Source: Chryseobacterium sp. MYb264
GTDB lineage: Bacteria > Bacteroidota > Bacteroidia > Flavobacteriales > Weeksellaceae
Length of the DNA stretch: 64,000 nt
Direction: 5' to 3'
Assembly (NCBI RefSeq): GCF_035974275.1
Contig: NZ_CP142422.1
Location: 3,472,001-3,536,000 of the forward strand
Part shown: positions 9,450 through 17,585 of the stretch, one piece after another
Layout of the letters: each line of letters begins with the position of its first letter
Numbering within the stretch: the first letter of the stretch is position 1
Position numbers and translations under genes: made by a program
The notes under the pieces: model-generated
What the model was told of the DNA's origin: nothing
Databases searched by the model: none
What the model saw: the letters and a program-made list of their open reading frames with translations, nothing else

Positions 9450-10640
9450 ATGAAAAAAATAACCACAATCTGCTTAGTCGCTTTTATAACCACGGCAGTA
9501 CAAGTTCAGGCTCAGGGACTATTGGGTAGACTTGCCAATAAATTAGAACAGGCTTCCTCCGGAAATGGGGAATCTGGTAGTAATGAAAAAGAAGTAAAAA
9601 AAGATGTGGAGTCCACTGTTTTAGATGGTAAACCCATTCATAAAGACAGCCGTAATCTGAGTGGGATTTACTTTGCAAAATATCCAATCAGAATAGGACA
9701 GGGCGGAACCGGAAAATATAGCTATGCAAAGAAATTCTTAGTGAATTATGAGGAAGGTGAAAAGCAGGAAATTGAGTTTATTTCTCGCTATTATTTTGAA
9801 AACAGAAAGGATATTCCGCCATTGGTATATGCTCCTGCTCCGGGAACTCCGGATTATTTTCCGGTAACGACCAGTAAAAAAATGGGGCATTTGTATTTAG
9901 ACGGTATCAGCAATAAAAAGTACGGAGGAAATGCGACTTCCAATTATGCTTCTCTAACCCGTTATATAGATTTTTTTGCTCCGGATGGAAACTATTCGAG
10001 ACAGGAAACAATGGCGTTCAATTATGAAGGGCTCTTGGAGCTGGAAGAAGGAATTTTAGTGATAGGCCGTTTAGATTATATTCCTAAAGCAAATACTCCT
10101 GAGAAATATAAATTTTTACAGGAAAAAGGAAGTTATAATTTATTCTACAAAAAAGATAAAGAAGCTAAAGCTTTAGCCATGACAGATGCACAGGTTTGGG
10201 ACAGGATGAAAGCATTTTACGATCCGTATTATAAAGCCTTTAAAGCGGCAGAAGGCGGTAATGTAGAATTGGTAAAACCTGTCGGAAAGTTTAAAGATGA
10301 ACCTAAAAATGGTGACTTAGTGCAAGCTGCTAATGACAGAATGAAGTCGATGCCCCATTTTTCTGAAGAGCTTGTTTATCTGTATCCGGTAACCACCTGG
10401 GAAAACCGTTTTGAAAATATAGGTTTAATGGGAAAAACTCTTACACACCGTGTTTTGCAGGCACAGGCTGTTTTGAAGAAAGGAAACGAATGCCAGATTA
10501 CTCAGTTTTTAATCCGCCAGGACAATACCTACAGAGGAGGTTCAAACGCAGAAAACTTTACAGGTAATCCCGTAAAAGCAGTAGGAGACATTGGAAAAAC
10601 AGTGATAAGCTGTAGTAATGCCATGAAGTATAAAAAGTAA
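9450..10640 (+). CDS. Exported protein of unknown function
   Basis: A 396-aa protein with a clear signal peptide (MKKITTICLVAFITTAVQVQAQG) and no T9SS tail or membrane anchor. After a low-complexity charged stretch (SSGNGESGSNEKEVKKDVES) comes a globular region rich in aromatic residues, with no motif I recognise. It lies 39 bp after the LamG-LRR gene in the same direction and precedes a terminator, so it probably forms an operon with the two LamG proteins. It might be a periplasmic partner of these secreted proteins, but nothing in the sequence proves it. Confidence 0.75.
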   Translation: MKKITTICLVAFITTAVQVQAQGLLGRLANKLEQASSGNGESGSNEKEVKKDVESTVLDGKPIHKDSRNLSGIYFAKYPIRIGQGGTGKYSYAKKFLVNYEEGEKQEIEFISRYYFENRKDIPPLVYAPAPGTPDYFPVTTSKKMGHLYLDGISNKKYGGNATSNYASLTRYIDFFAPDGNYSRQETMAFNYEGLLELEEGILVIGRLDYIPKANTPEKYKFLQEKGSYNLFYKKDKEAKALAMTDAQVWDRMKAFYDPYYKAFKAAEGGNVELVKPVGKFKDEPKNGDLVQAANDRMKSMPHFSEELVYLYPVTTWENRFENIGLMGKTLTHRVLQAQAVLKKGNECQITQFLIRQDNTYRGGSNAENFTGNPVKAVGDIGKTVISCSNAMKYKK

Positions 10641-10674
10641 ATGAAGTAAGTTTTCTTTATCATACTGGCTATAC

Positions 10675-10709
10675 AATCTTGTCAAGGTGCTGAACTTTGG
10701 CAAGATTTT
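10675..10709 (+). terminator. Hairpin terminator after the LamG operon
   Basis: AATCTTG and CAAGATT, extended inward by a partly paired segment, form a long stem ending in a short T run. Confidence 0.65.
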
Positions 10710-10794
10710 GTAAATTTAATCATGACTTTACGAGTAAAATGAGAAGAAAAAACAAAAAAGAATTTATTTTTAATCATTAAATAATTTTTTAGAA

Positions 10795-13689
10795 ATGCTG
10801 ATGAGGGAATCCGAAATAAAATACATTTTACTGAATTTTTTATTCTTATCCTGTGTTTTTACACAGGCTCAGCAGCCATATGCCTTGTCTCTCAGAAATA
10901 TCAGCGAATTGCCAGATGAAAGTATTTACAGCATCCATCAGGATAAAAAAGGTCTTATTTGGATGGCAACAGATGAAGGCTTACTACAATATGATGGATT
11001 TCGTTACACTTCTTATAAGTCCGAAAAGCAAACCTCAATTTCAGGAAGTAATATAAAGGAAGATAAATTTGGAAGAATCTGGTATCAGAATTTTGACGGA
11101 TATCTTTATTACGTTTCTGAGGGTAAACTTAAACACCTGCGGCAAAATCCACCACCTGGTTTTATTTCCTACGGAATTACGGATCGCTATCTCTTTGTCG
11201 TTCAGAAAAAAGGGGTTGATATTTTTGATCTTAAGTCTTTGAAATTAATTAAAACAATTTTCATTTCGATAGAAAAAATTGAAAGCTCAGCGGTACTAGG
11301 TCAGGATATTTACCTTATTTCAGATGATATTATTTACAAAATAGACGAATGCTTTAATCTTGTGTCCAATCATTTCTTTGTGGGAAAGAACCTTCATATC
11401 AAATATATTTTTCCGTATAAAAACAAGCTTTATGTCATTTCAAAATTGAATGAGACGAAGCGTCTTTATTTTTTTGATAATCAATTGAACTTTATCAAAA
11501 GCTTTCCTATTTCTAAAATTTCTCAAATTCAGGGAAGTGATGTTATTGATGAAAATATTTGGTTACATACTCCACAGGGTACTTTGATAATTGATGAAAA
11601 CGGAAGGGATAAAACGGAGAAAGTCTTGTTCCCGGAAAACAGCAGCTCTAAAGTAATTAAAGATTATCAGGATAATTATTGGTTTTCATCAGTGAACAAC
11701 GGTATTTATATTGTTCCCGACTTAGAGGACAAGATGTACAGTCTTGCTCCTTTTTATCCCAAAACCTTCATGAAAACTCGCGAAGGTTATTTGTCAGGAA
11801 CTGAAAACGGAGAACTTATTATTTCAGATTCAACATTTGGGAATAAGAAAATTCTGTATTCCAATAAAAATAAATTACCCATTTACTATCTGTATTATGA
11901 CAAAACAGATCAGAACATCATTTTTTCGGATAATGGTTTTTCTGTCATTAATGAAAAAAAATCAGCCACAAAGCATTTTGATATGGCGCTGAAAGAAGCA
12001 GTGCGTCTTGATCAAAAATATTATGCAATAGCTGTAAGCGGTTTTTTCGGGTTGCTTCTGAACCCTAATGCCAATGAAAAGGAACCTTCGGCTTGGGATG
12101 ATTTATTTTATAAAAACAGAGATAAAAAAGAACCTCAGATTGCGCAATTGAAAAAAGGGCTAAGAGCAAAATCTGTTGCCTTTTTACCGGAAAGAAAGCA
12201 ATTGATTTTTGCAACCAATGTAGGGACGTATAGTGTACATCCAAATGCGGAAAAAGAACTGAGAAGATACAGCTTGCCATTGTATTCCAACAGCCTTGTT
12301 ACTTTTGAAAATGCTATTTATTTGCTTGATACGAAAGGAAATATTTCTCGTTTAAAAGCCGGTCAAAAGCTGGACGATATGAATGTGAAATGGAAAATTC
12401 CGGTGGGAAACATCCGAAAAATGAAATGTACAGATGATAAGCTGATTCTATTAAGTACAAATTCTGTTTACAGTTTTAGCAATGAAAAGTTGGAGAAATT
12501 CAATCTTCCGGTAAAAAATAGCAGTATTAAAGATTTTTGGTTAGAAGAAAGTTCCATTATTTTACTGAATAATGAAAATATTCTCACGTTTTCCCAAAAA
12601 ACTCAAAAAAATCCAAAAAATATCAGATTTCAAATAGATCATTTCTTGGTGAATGCTATTTCCAGAGATTCACGAAAATTTCAAGAATTCAATTATAATG
12701 AAAATAATATTTCGGTTCAGTTTTCGGTCTTAGAATTTGTTAACAATCATCCTGAGGTGTATTACAGAATCAACGGAAACCGTTGGGTTTTAATCAATAA
12801 AGAAAGCAGAACTGTAGAGTTTCCTTCCCTTTCTGCAGGAAATTATCTGATAGAATTTAAACTTCAGGATATGGTAAGCGATCAGAAAATTCAGTTTGAA
12901 ATTTTGCTTCCTTTCTGGAAAAAATGGTGGTTTTATCTGGCCGTTTGTAGTTTGAGTGCGGCATTAATTTTCCTTTACTTCAGAAGACAGTCCAAAATAA
13001 TGCAGCAACAGATCGAATTACTGGATGAAAAATTACTTCTGGAAAAAAGCCTCAGAAAATCGGTGTTGGTTTCAATAAAATCACAAATGAACCCTCATTT
13101 TTTCTATAATGCACTCAATACTATTCAGGCTTATATTTTTACTAATGATAAAAAACGCGCAAGCAATTACCTGTCTAAGTTCTCTAAGCTTACCCGCATT
13201 ATTCTTGAAATGTCTGAGAAAGAAATAATTTCACTTAGTGAAGAACTAGTCGCTATCGAACTTTATCTGGATTTGGAAAGAATGCGTTTTTCGGATAATT
13301 TCACTTACAAAATCTCCATCGATGATAACATTGACAAAGATGAGGTTACATTTCCTCCCATGCTGCTGCAACCTTATATTGAAAACGCTGTAAAACATGG
13401 TCTTTTACATCAACGTGGAGCAAAATATCTTCATATTTCATTTGAGCAGAAAAAGGATCTGCTTTATATTTCTGTTGATGATAATGGGGTTGGGCGTAAA
13501 CGTGCGATGGAGCTTAGTGCGATTAAAAATAAAAATCACAAATCTTTTTCTACTCAGGCAAATGAAAAGCGGTTGGAAATGCTGAATAAGGAAAGATCCC
13601 AAAAAATTACGGTAGAAATTACGGATCAGTATGATTCAGACGGAAAAGCTGCAGGAACTTTAGTTCAACTGGTAATCCCGATAAAATAA
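10795..13689 (+). CDS. Hybrid beta-propeller sensor histidine kinase, LytS type
   Basis: A 964-aa membrane kinase. The N-terminus carries a signal-like segment (ILLNFLFLSCVFTQAQQ), then about 600 residues of Reg_prop propeller repeats (YSIHQDKKGLIWMATDEGLLQYDGF). A Y_Y_Y-like immunoglobulin domain follows at about residues 620-700 (VYYRINGNRWVLINKESRTVEFPSLSAGNYLIEF). One transmembrane helix sits near 707-725, then a coiled coil and a His_kinase domain with the phospho-acceptor motif QMNPHFFYNALN (about 762-773) and the ATPase motif PYIENAVKHGL. The first ATG (MLMRESE) or the second, two codons on, could be used. The response regulator begins 6 bp downstream. The periplasmic ligand is unknown. 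Confidence 0.93.
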   Translation: MLMRESEIKYILLNFLFLSCVFTQAQQPYALSLRNISELPDESIYSIHQDKKGLIWMATDEGLLQYDGFRYTSYKSEKQTSISGSNIKEDKFGRIWYQNFDGYLYYVSEGKLKHLRQNPPPGFISYGITDRYLFVVQKKGVDIFDLKSLKLIKTIFISIEKIESSAVLGQDIYLISDDIIYKIDECFNLVSNHFFVGKNLHIKYIFPYKNKLYVISKLNETKRLYFFDNQLNFIKSFPISKISQIQGSDVIDENIWLHTPQGTLIIDENGRDKTEKVLFPENSSSKVIKDYQDNYWFSSVNNGIYIVPDLEDKMYSLAPFYPKTFMKTREGYLSGTENGELIISDSTFGNKKILYSNKNKLPIYYLYYDKTDQNIIFSDNGFSVINEKKSATKHFDMALKEAVRLDQKYYAIAVSGFFGLLLNPNANEKEPSAWDDLFYKNRDKKEPQIAQLKKGLRAKSVAFLPERKQLIFATNVGTYSVHPNAEKELRRYSLPLYSNSLVTFENAIYLLDTKGNISRLKAGQKLDDMNVKWKIPVGNIRKMKCTDDKLILLSTNSVYSFSNEKLEKFNLPVKNSSIKDFWLEESSIILLNNENILTFSQKTQKNPKNIRFQIDHFLVNAISRDSRKFQEFNYNENNISVQFSVLEFVNNHPEVYYRINGNRWVLINKESRTVEFPSLSAGNYLIEFKLQDMVSDQKIQFEILLPFWKKWWFYLAVCSLSAALIFLYFRRQSKIMQQQIELLDEKLLLEKSLRKSVLVSIKSQMNPHFFYNALNTIQAYIFTNDKKRASNYLSKFSKLTRIILEMSEKEIISLSEELVAIELYLDLERMRFSDNFTYKISIDDNIDKDEVTFPPMLLQPYIENAVKHGLLHQRGAKYLHISFEQKKDLLYISVDDNGVGRKRAMELSAIKNKNHKSFSTQANEKRLEMLNKERSQKITVEITDQYDSDGKAAGTLVQLVIPIK

Positions 13690-13695
13690 AAAAAC

Positions 13696-14430
13696 ATGTA
13701 TAAAGCGATTATTATTGATGATGAAGAAATGGCGAGAATGCTCTTAAAGGGTATGGTTAAAGAATTCTGCCCGGATGTAGACATCGCAGATCTTTGTTGT
13801 GACTTGCCCAATGGGATAAAATCCATCCGAAAACATAAACCGGATATTGTATTTCTTGATATCGAAATGCCCGGTCACAGTGGTCTGGAATTATTGGATT
13901 TCTTCGACGAAAATGAGATTGATTTCTCTATTATTTTTGTCACGGCGTATCATCAGTATGCCATTCAGGCATTTAAATTATCTGCGGTTGATTATCTTTT
14001 AAAACCTATTGATGACAGAGATCTTGTGAATGCAGTTTCTTCCTTCAAAAAGCGAAAAAATAGCAGGACGGATTATTCTTTACTGAAAGAAAACCTCAAT
14101 TCTCCGACAAAGAAGATTGCGTTAAGTGTTGCCAACTCAGTTTTATTTGTTCCTCTGGAGGACATTTTGTTTTTTAAAGCAGATGGTTCTTATACCCACG
14201 TTATTTTGAGAAATGGGGAAACTATTCTGACAAGCAGAAATCTAAAATATTACGAGGAGACTCTGTTTTCAGACAACAGCTTTTACAGATGTCATAAGTC
14301 GTTTATTGTCAATATCAGCCATATTACGGAGTATGTAAAATCTGATGGAGGATATCTGAAAGTAGGTGAACATTGTGTAAATGTGTCTTCTGATAAAGTT
14401 TCTTTAATTTTTGATAAACTGAAAATATAA
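13696..14430 (+). CDS. LytTR-family response regulator
   Basis: A 244-aa two-domain regulator. The receiver domain (about residues 1-120) has the acidic pair IIDDEE, the phosphorylation site Asp55 in FLDIEMPG, the switch Thr in FVTAYH, and the Lys of LLKPID. The C-terminal LytTR DNA-binding domain (about 140-244) has ILFFKADGSYTHVILRNGE and FYRCHKSFIVNISHI. It is co-transcribed with the kinase just upstream. A weak hairpin follows, then the promoter region of the ADP-ribose island; no LytTR direct-repeat site is obvious there. Confidence 0.95.
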   Translation: MYKAIIIDDEEMARMLLKGMVKEFCPDVDIADLCCDLPNGIKSIRKHKPDIVFLDIEMPGHSGLELLDFFDENEIDFSIIFVTAYHQYAIQAFKLSAVDYLLKPIDDRDLVNAVSSFKKRKNSRTDYSLLKENLNSPTKKIALSVANSVLFVPLEDILFFKADGSYTHVILRNGETILTSRNLKYYEETLFSDNSFYRCHKSFIVNISHITEYVKSDGGYLKVGEHCVNVSSDKVSLIFDKLKI

Positions 14431-14438
14431 AAAGCTTT

Positions 14439-14458
14439 AAAAACAATAGTTTTTATAT
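14439..14458 (+). terminator. Weak hairpin after the LytTR regulator
   Basis: TAAAAAC and GTTTTTA around the loop AATA, with AT-rich sequence following. It is short and AT-only, so termination may be leaky. Confidence 0.4.
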
Positions 14459-14493
14459 ATTTTAATTACTGAATAACAGTGTTTTATATTTTT

Positions 14494-14514
14494 TTAGCGT
14501 AAAATTAACACAAA
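14494..14514. promoter_or_regulatory. Candidate NrtR-type operator (site C)
   Basis: Half-sites TTAGCGT and ACACAAA around the spacer AAAATTA. On the reverse strand it reads TTTGTGT, 7 bp, ACGCTAA, the same as sites A and B. Its centre is 54 bp, about five helical turns, from site B. Confidence 0.6.
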
Positions 14515-14518
14515 TAAA

Positions 14519-14551
14519 TTTGGAAGATAAAATTATATTCTTTTATATTTG
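14519..14551 (+). promoter_or_regulatory. Promoter of the NAD/ADP-ribose island
   Basis: TTTG (14519-14522) and TATATTTG (14544-14551), a perfect TAnnTTTG -7 box, with 21 bp between. The -7 box overlaps operator B. The leader before the ATG at 14570 would be only about 11 nt. Confidence 0.6.
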
Positions 14552-14568
14552 TGTAATAATAACGCAAT
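14548..14568. promoter_or_regulatory. Candidate NrtR-type operator (site B)
   Basis: Half-sites TTTGTGT and ACGCAAT around the spacer AATAATA. It overlaps the -7 box and ends one base before the NADAR start codon, an ideal place for repression. Confidence 0.65.
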
Positions 14569-14569
14569 A

Positions 14570-15111
14570 ATGAAATACACATTACAAAATATAATTGAAA
14601 GATTTCAGAAGAAAGAAAAATTAAAATTTTTATTCTTTTGGGGACATACAGTAAAAGATGAAATCACAAAATCATGTTTCAGTCAATGGTTTCCTTTTCA
14701 GTTTGAAGAAAACGGAATAAAATACAAAACGGCGGAACATTATATGATGGCCGGAAAAGCGAAACTATTCAATGATGAAGAAATTTTAGAAAAGATTTTA
14801 AATGCAGGCTCTCCTAATCAGGCGAAAAGTTTAGGTAGAAAAGTCAAAAATTTTGATGCAAAATCTGGGATGAACATAAATATGAAATCGTAAAACAGGG
14901 AAATCTGTTGAAGTTTTCTCAAAACGAAAAGTTTAAAGAATTTCTTTTGTCCACAAATAATAAAATTCTGGTAGAAGCGAGTCCTTATGATAAAATCTGG
15001 GGAATCGGAATGCTGGAATCAGATTCAAGAGCGGAAAACCCATTATTGTGGAACGGTGAAAATCTGTTGGGATTCGCTTTAATGGAAGTGAGAGATTTGC
15101 TTAAAAAATAA
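14570..15111 (+). pseudogene. NADAR (YbiA-like) ADP-ribose hydrolase, broken by a 1-base deletion
   Basis: NADAR proteins cleave N-glycosidic bonds of ADP-ribose or riboflavin intermediates; some remove ADP-ribose from guanine bases. The first frame (from ATG 14570) gives FLFFWGHTV … SQWFPFQFEENGIKYKTAEHYMMAGKAKLF, then shifts and stops at 14890-14892. The second frame to 15111 gives FLLSTNNKILVEASPYDKIWGIGM … PLLWNGENLLGFALMEVRD. Adding one A to the A4 run at 14860-14863 restores a continuous NADAR protein of about 180 aa through the junction (DAKIWDEHKYEIVKQGNLLKF). The sequence shows no other damage, so this is either a recent mutation, a homopolymer-based switch, or a sequencing error. 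The longer upstream TTG start would run through the operator and is unlikely. Confidence 0.88.
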
Positions 15112-15152
15112 ATCAATTCGCTGATAATCATTCAAAACTATGTCTTTTTTAA

Positions 15153-15173
15153 TTAGCGTAATATCAACACAAA
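15153..15173. promoter_or_regulatory. Candidate NrtR-type operator (site D)
   Basis: Half-sites TTAGCGT and ACACAAA around the spacer AATATCA, 11 bp before the ATG at 15185. On the reverse strand it reads TTTGTGT, 7 bp, ACGCTAA. It implies a second regulated promoter inside the island, although I see no clear -7 box beside it. Confidence 0.6.
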
Positions 15174-15184
15174 CAAAAAATAAT

Positions 15185-15520
15185 ATGGAAGAAGACCTAA
15201 AACCCAGATTTATTGAGTCATTACAGAGAAATAATGACCAGATCAGAGAAGATCGTGCCCGGATTATCGGTGAAGATGCCGAGCTGATCTATAAAAGAAG
15301 AGTAGAAGATATCGAACTGAAAATCAAAAGACTGGAAAGAGAACAGGAAGGGTTAACGGATGTGAGTCCTTTAGATAAAAACAGTCTTACTTTCGTAGAT
15401 TTTCAGCCGGAAGCATTTGTTCAGAAAGACATAGAATTATCATTAACAATCAGAAATTTAAATATTCAGCTAGAATTAACAAGAAATAGATTTGAGTATT
15501 TATTTGGCAAAAAAATTTAA
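15185..15520 (+). CDS. Small coiled-coil protein of unknown function
   Basis: 111 aa from the ATG at 15185; the frame is open 45 bp further upstream, but that extension would cover operator D. The protein is highly charged. Residues about 20-60 (RARIIGEDAELIYKRRVEDIELKIKRLEREQE) look like a coiled coil, followed by a short mixed segment and a second amphipathic helix near the C-terminus. No known domain. The next gene (VWA) starts 3 bp after the stop, so the two are probably translated together and may form a complex. Confidence 0.75.
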   Translation: MEEDLKPRFIESLQRNNDQIREDRARIIGEDAELIYKRRVEDIELKIKRLEREQEGLTDVSPLDKNSLTFVDFQPEAFVQKDIELSLTIRNLNIQLELTRNRFEYLFGKKI

Positions 15521-15523
15521 GTT

Positions 15524-16378
15524 ATGGGAGGTACAAGATACGATATGGACGCTCGTTTTGACAGAGCAAAGAAAGCAGGTTATGCATCAAAATCTGCAGG
15601 AGAGATCTTTACACAGAATGCAAAAAGAAAAGCACATGAATCGATGAATCCTCATGGGATTTCTTTCAGAGAATCAAGAGATTCAGACGTTCACCCGAAT
15701 TCAGTTCCTATTATTTTAGGATTGGATGTAACGGGAAGTATGGGGCATATTCCTTATGATCTGATTCAGGAAGGATTACCCAAATTAATGGGCGGAATTA
15801 TTCAGGGTGGTGTTCCCGATCCGGCACTTTTATTCCTGGGAATCGGCGATCATGAATGCGACAGTTATCCTTTGCAGGTCGGTCAGTTTGAATCCGGAGA
15901 TGAAGAGCTTGATATGTGGTTAACAAGAACTTATATCGAATCGGGCGGTGGAGGAAATGCAGGCGAAAGTTATTTACTGGCTTGGTATTTTGCCGCTTTT
16001 CACACAAGAACAGATGCTTTTGAAAAGAGAAATCAAAAGGGATTATTGTTCACGGTGGGTGATGAGCCTTGTCTGAAAACACTTCCGGCATCTGCGATCA
16101 GAGAATTGATGGGAACGGGCCAGCAAACCTTTAAACATACAGAGCTCCTGGCAGAAGCGCAAAAGAAATATGAGGTTTTTCACATCAGCGTTTTACATTC
16201 CGGACAGGCAGTGAATGCAGATGCAGGCTGGAAAGATCTGTTGGGGCAAAACTGTTTATCTATTGAAGATTACAAAGATGTTCCCAAGGTTATTAAGGAA
16301 GTGGTTTGCGGAAGATTTAAAGATCAGGCGACCAGAACAACAGGATTAAACGGATTCGATACTATTCAAATGTATTAA
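15524..16378 (+). CDS. VWA (von Willebrand A-like) domain protein
   Basis: A 284-aa cytoplasmic protein with a VWA-like fold. The MIDAS motif is ILGLDVTGSMG (Asp68, Thr70, Ser72), a D-x-T-x-S variant. Further likely metal-site residues are in FLGIGDHECD and the glycine-rich loop YIESGGGGNAGES. The N-terminal about 60 residues (RYDMDARFDRAKKAGYASKSAGEIF) form a family-specific extension. There is no signal peptide or transmembrane segment. VWA proteins generally act as Mg2+-dependent assembly platforms. It sits 3 bp after the coiled-coil gene and 3 bp before the PurA-like gene, so it belongs to the core of the operon. Its exact role is unknown. Confidence 0.85.
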   Translation: MGGTRYDMDARFDRAKKAGYASKSAGEIFTQNAKRKAHESMNPHGISFRESRDSDVHPNSVPIILGLDVTGSMGHIPYDLIQEGLPKLMGGIIQGGVPDPALLFLGIGDHECDSYPLQVGQFESGDEELDMWLTRTYIESGGGGNAGESYLLAWYFAAFHTRTDAFEKRNQKGLLFTVGDEPCLKTLPASAIRELMGTGQQTFKHTELLAEAQKKYEVFHISVLHSGQAVNADAGWKDLLGQNCLSIEDYKDVPKVIKEVVCGRFKDQATRTTGLNGFDTIQMY

Positions 16379-16381
16379 AAA

Positions 16382-17452
16382 ATGAAAACAGCACAAATAG
16401 TTATAGGCTTAGGATTTGGGGATGAAGGTAAAGGGATTACCACCGATTTTCTGGCTCAGCAACATCCTGAGTCTGTCATTATTCGGTTTTCAGGAGGTCA
16501 GCAGGCAGCGCATACGGTGATGATCGATGATAAAAAGCACATTCATTCCAGCTTTGGAAGTGGAGCGTTGCGCGGTCTGCCTTCCTATTTTACAGAACAT
16601 TGCACGATTCATCCGACCTTTTTATTCAACGAAAGAGAAGAATTGATTCAGAAAAACGGAAATATTGAACTTACGATTCATCCTTTGGCAAAAGTGACCA
16701 CGCCTTTTGATGTTTTATACAACAGGAAAAATATCAAAAATCTCGAACACGGAACCTGCGGAAAAGGAGTCGGCGCTACGATGAAACGAAATGAAAGTCC
16801 GTTTAAATTATTTGCTGTTGATTTAATTGCTCCACGAGCGATGTTGATTGAGAAATTAAAAGGAATCGCCAATTATTATGGTTTTGAAGAAGATGAAGAA
16901 ATTACAAATGCATTGCAGGATTTTTTAGAAGCCATCGATGAAATTGATTGGAAAATAGAAGGTTATGAGTATTTAAAAAACTTTGATCATCTTATTTTTG
17001 AAGGCAGTCAGGGAATTTTGCTCGATATGGATCACGGAGTTTTTCCGAATGTAACCTTTGCGAACACAACTTCAAAAAATGCGTATGAAGTTTGTAAGCA
17101 ATTAAAAATTGAAGATATAGAAATGTTTTACGTGACAAGAAACTACGCAACCCGTCACGGAAGTGGATGGATGAGCAATGAAAAATCGTTAACATTAAAG
17201 AATAATGACGAAGAAACCTGTATTTTTAATGAATATCAAAAAGATTTACGTTTCGGAGATTTAGATTATGATTTGTTGAATTATGCATTGAAAGTGGATG
17301 AAGCGTATGTTGTTGCTCAAAAGAAAAATCTTGTGGTAACTTGTCTTGATCAAATTTATGAGGAATTTAAAACAGAAAATCTAAAGGTGAAATTTGATGC
17401 TGTATTTGGATCTTATTCGCCTTATTCAAAAGATTTTAGAAAAATTAATTGA
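16382..17452 (+). CDS. Short, divergent adenylosuccinate synthetase-like enzyme
   Basis: A 356-aa PurA-fold protein, about 70 residues shorter than normal bacterial PurA. The catalytic Asp14 (in GLGFGDEGKG) and His44 (in GGQQAAHTV) are present. EGSQGILLDMDHGVFPNVT and YVTRNYATRHGSG align with the IMP/ribose-binding segments. It departs from housekeeping PurA in that the Lys after GDEGKG is Ile, and the TKLD GTP-base motif reads TCLD. Phage PurZ has Ser in place of the catalytic Asp, so this is not a typical PurZ. It may add aspartate to a nucleotide-like substrate other than IMP, possibly one derived from NAD or ADP-ribose; that is speculation. The next gene is 133 bp away. Confidence 0.85.
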   Translation: MKTAQIVIGLGFGDEGKGITTDFLAQQHPESVIIRFSGGQQAAHTVMIDDKKHIHSSFGSGALRGLPSYFTEHCTIHPTFLFNEREELIQKNGNIELTIHPLAKVTTPFDVLYNRKNIKNLEHGTCGKGVGATMKRNESPFKLFAVDLIAPRAMLIEKLKGIANYYGFEEDEEITNALQDFLEAIDEIDWKIEGYEYLKNFDHLIFEGSQGILLDMDHGVFPNVTFANTTSKNAYEVCKQLKIEDIEMFYVTRNYATRHGSGWMSNEKSLTLKNNDEETCIFNEYQKDLRFGDLDYDLLNYALKVDEAYVVAQKKNLVVTCLDQIYEEFKTENLKVKFDAVFGSYSPYSKDFRKIN

Positions 17453-17510
17453 TATAAAGAGATTGATTAAATTTAAAAATAATTAAAACACAACTATCAT
17501 ATCAATAGTA

Positions 17511-17567
17511 ATGGGCTTTAGCCCATTTACATCATAAAAATAAGTCCACAGGCTTTAGCCAAAACTT
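17511..17567. repeat. Paired GGCTTTAGCC palindromic intergenic repeat
   Basis: ATGGGCTTTAGCCCAT (17511-17526) is a perfect palindrome with a TT/TA centre; 24 bp on, GGCTTTAGCC recurs (17551-17560). It looks like a small dispersed palindromic repeat. It divides the island between the PurA-like and macrodomain genes and could form an RNA hairpin that tunes expression. Confidence 0.55.
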
Positions 17568-17585
17568 AAAATATTAATAACAACC

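Noticed and set aside
10795..14430. The LytS/LytTR pair as regulator of the ADP-ribose island
   Set aside because: It lies next to the island, but no LytTR-type direct repeats are seen at the island promoter, and the palindromic motif shared with the Nudix regulator explains control better.
14549..14569. TTG start extending the NADAR protein upstream
   Set aside because: These codons lie inside operator B and at the predicted transcription start; the ATG at 14570 fits the family.
16382..17452. PurZ of a 2-aminoadenine (Z-genome) phage
   Set aside because: The length fits, but the catalytic Asp is kept (GDEGKG) where PurZ has Ser, and no PurZ partners or phage genes are nearby.
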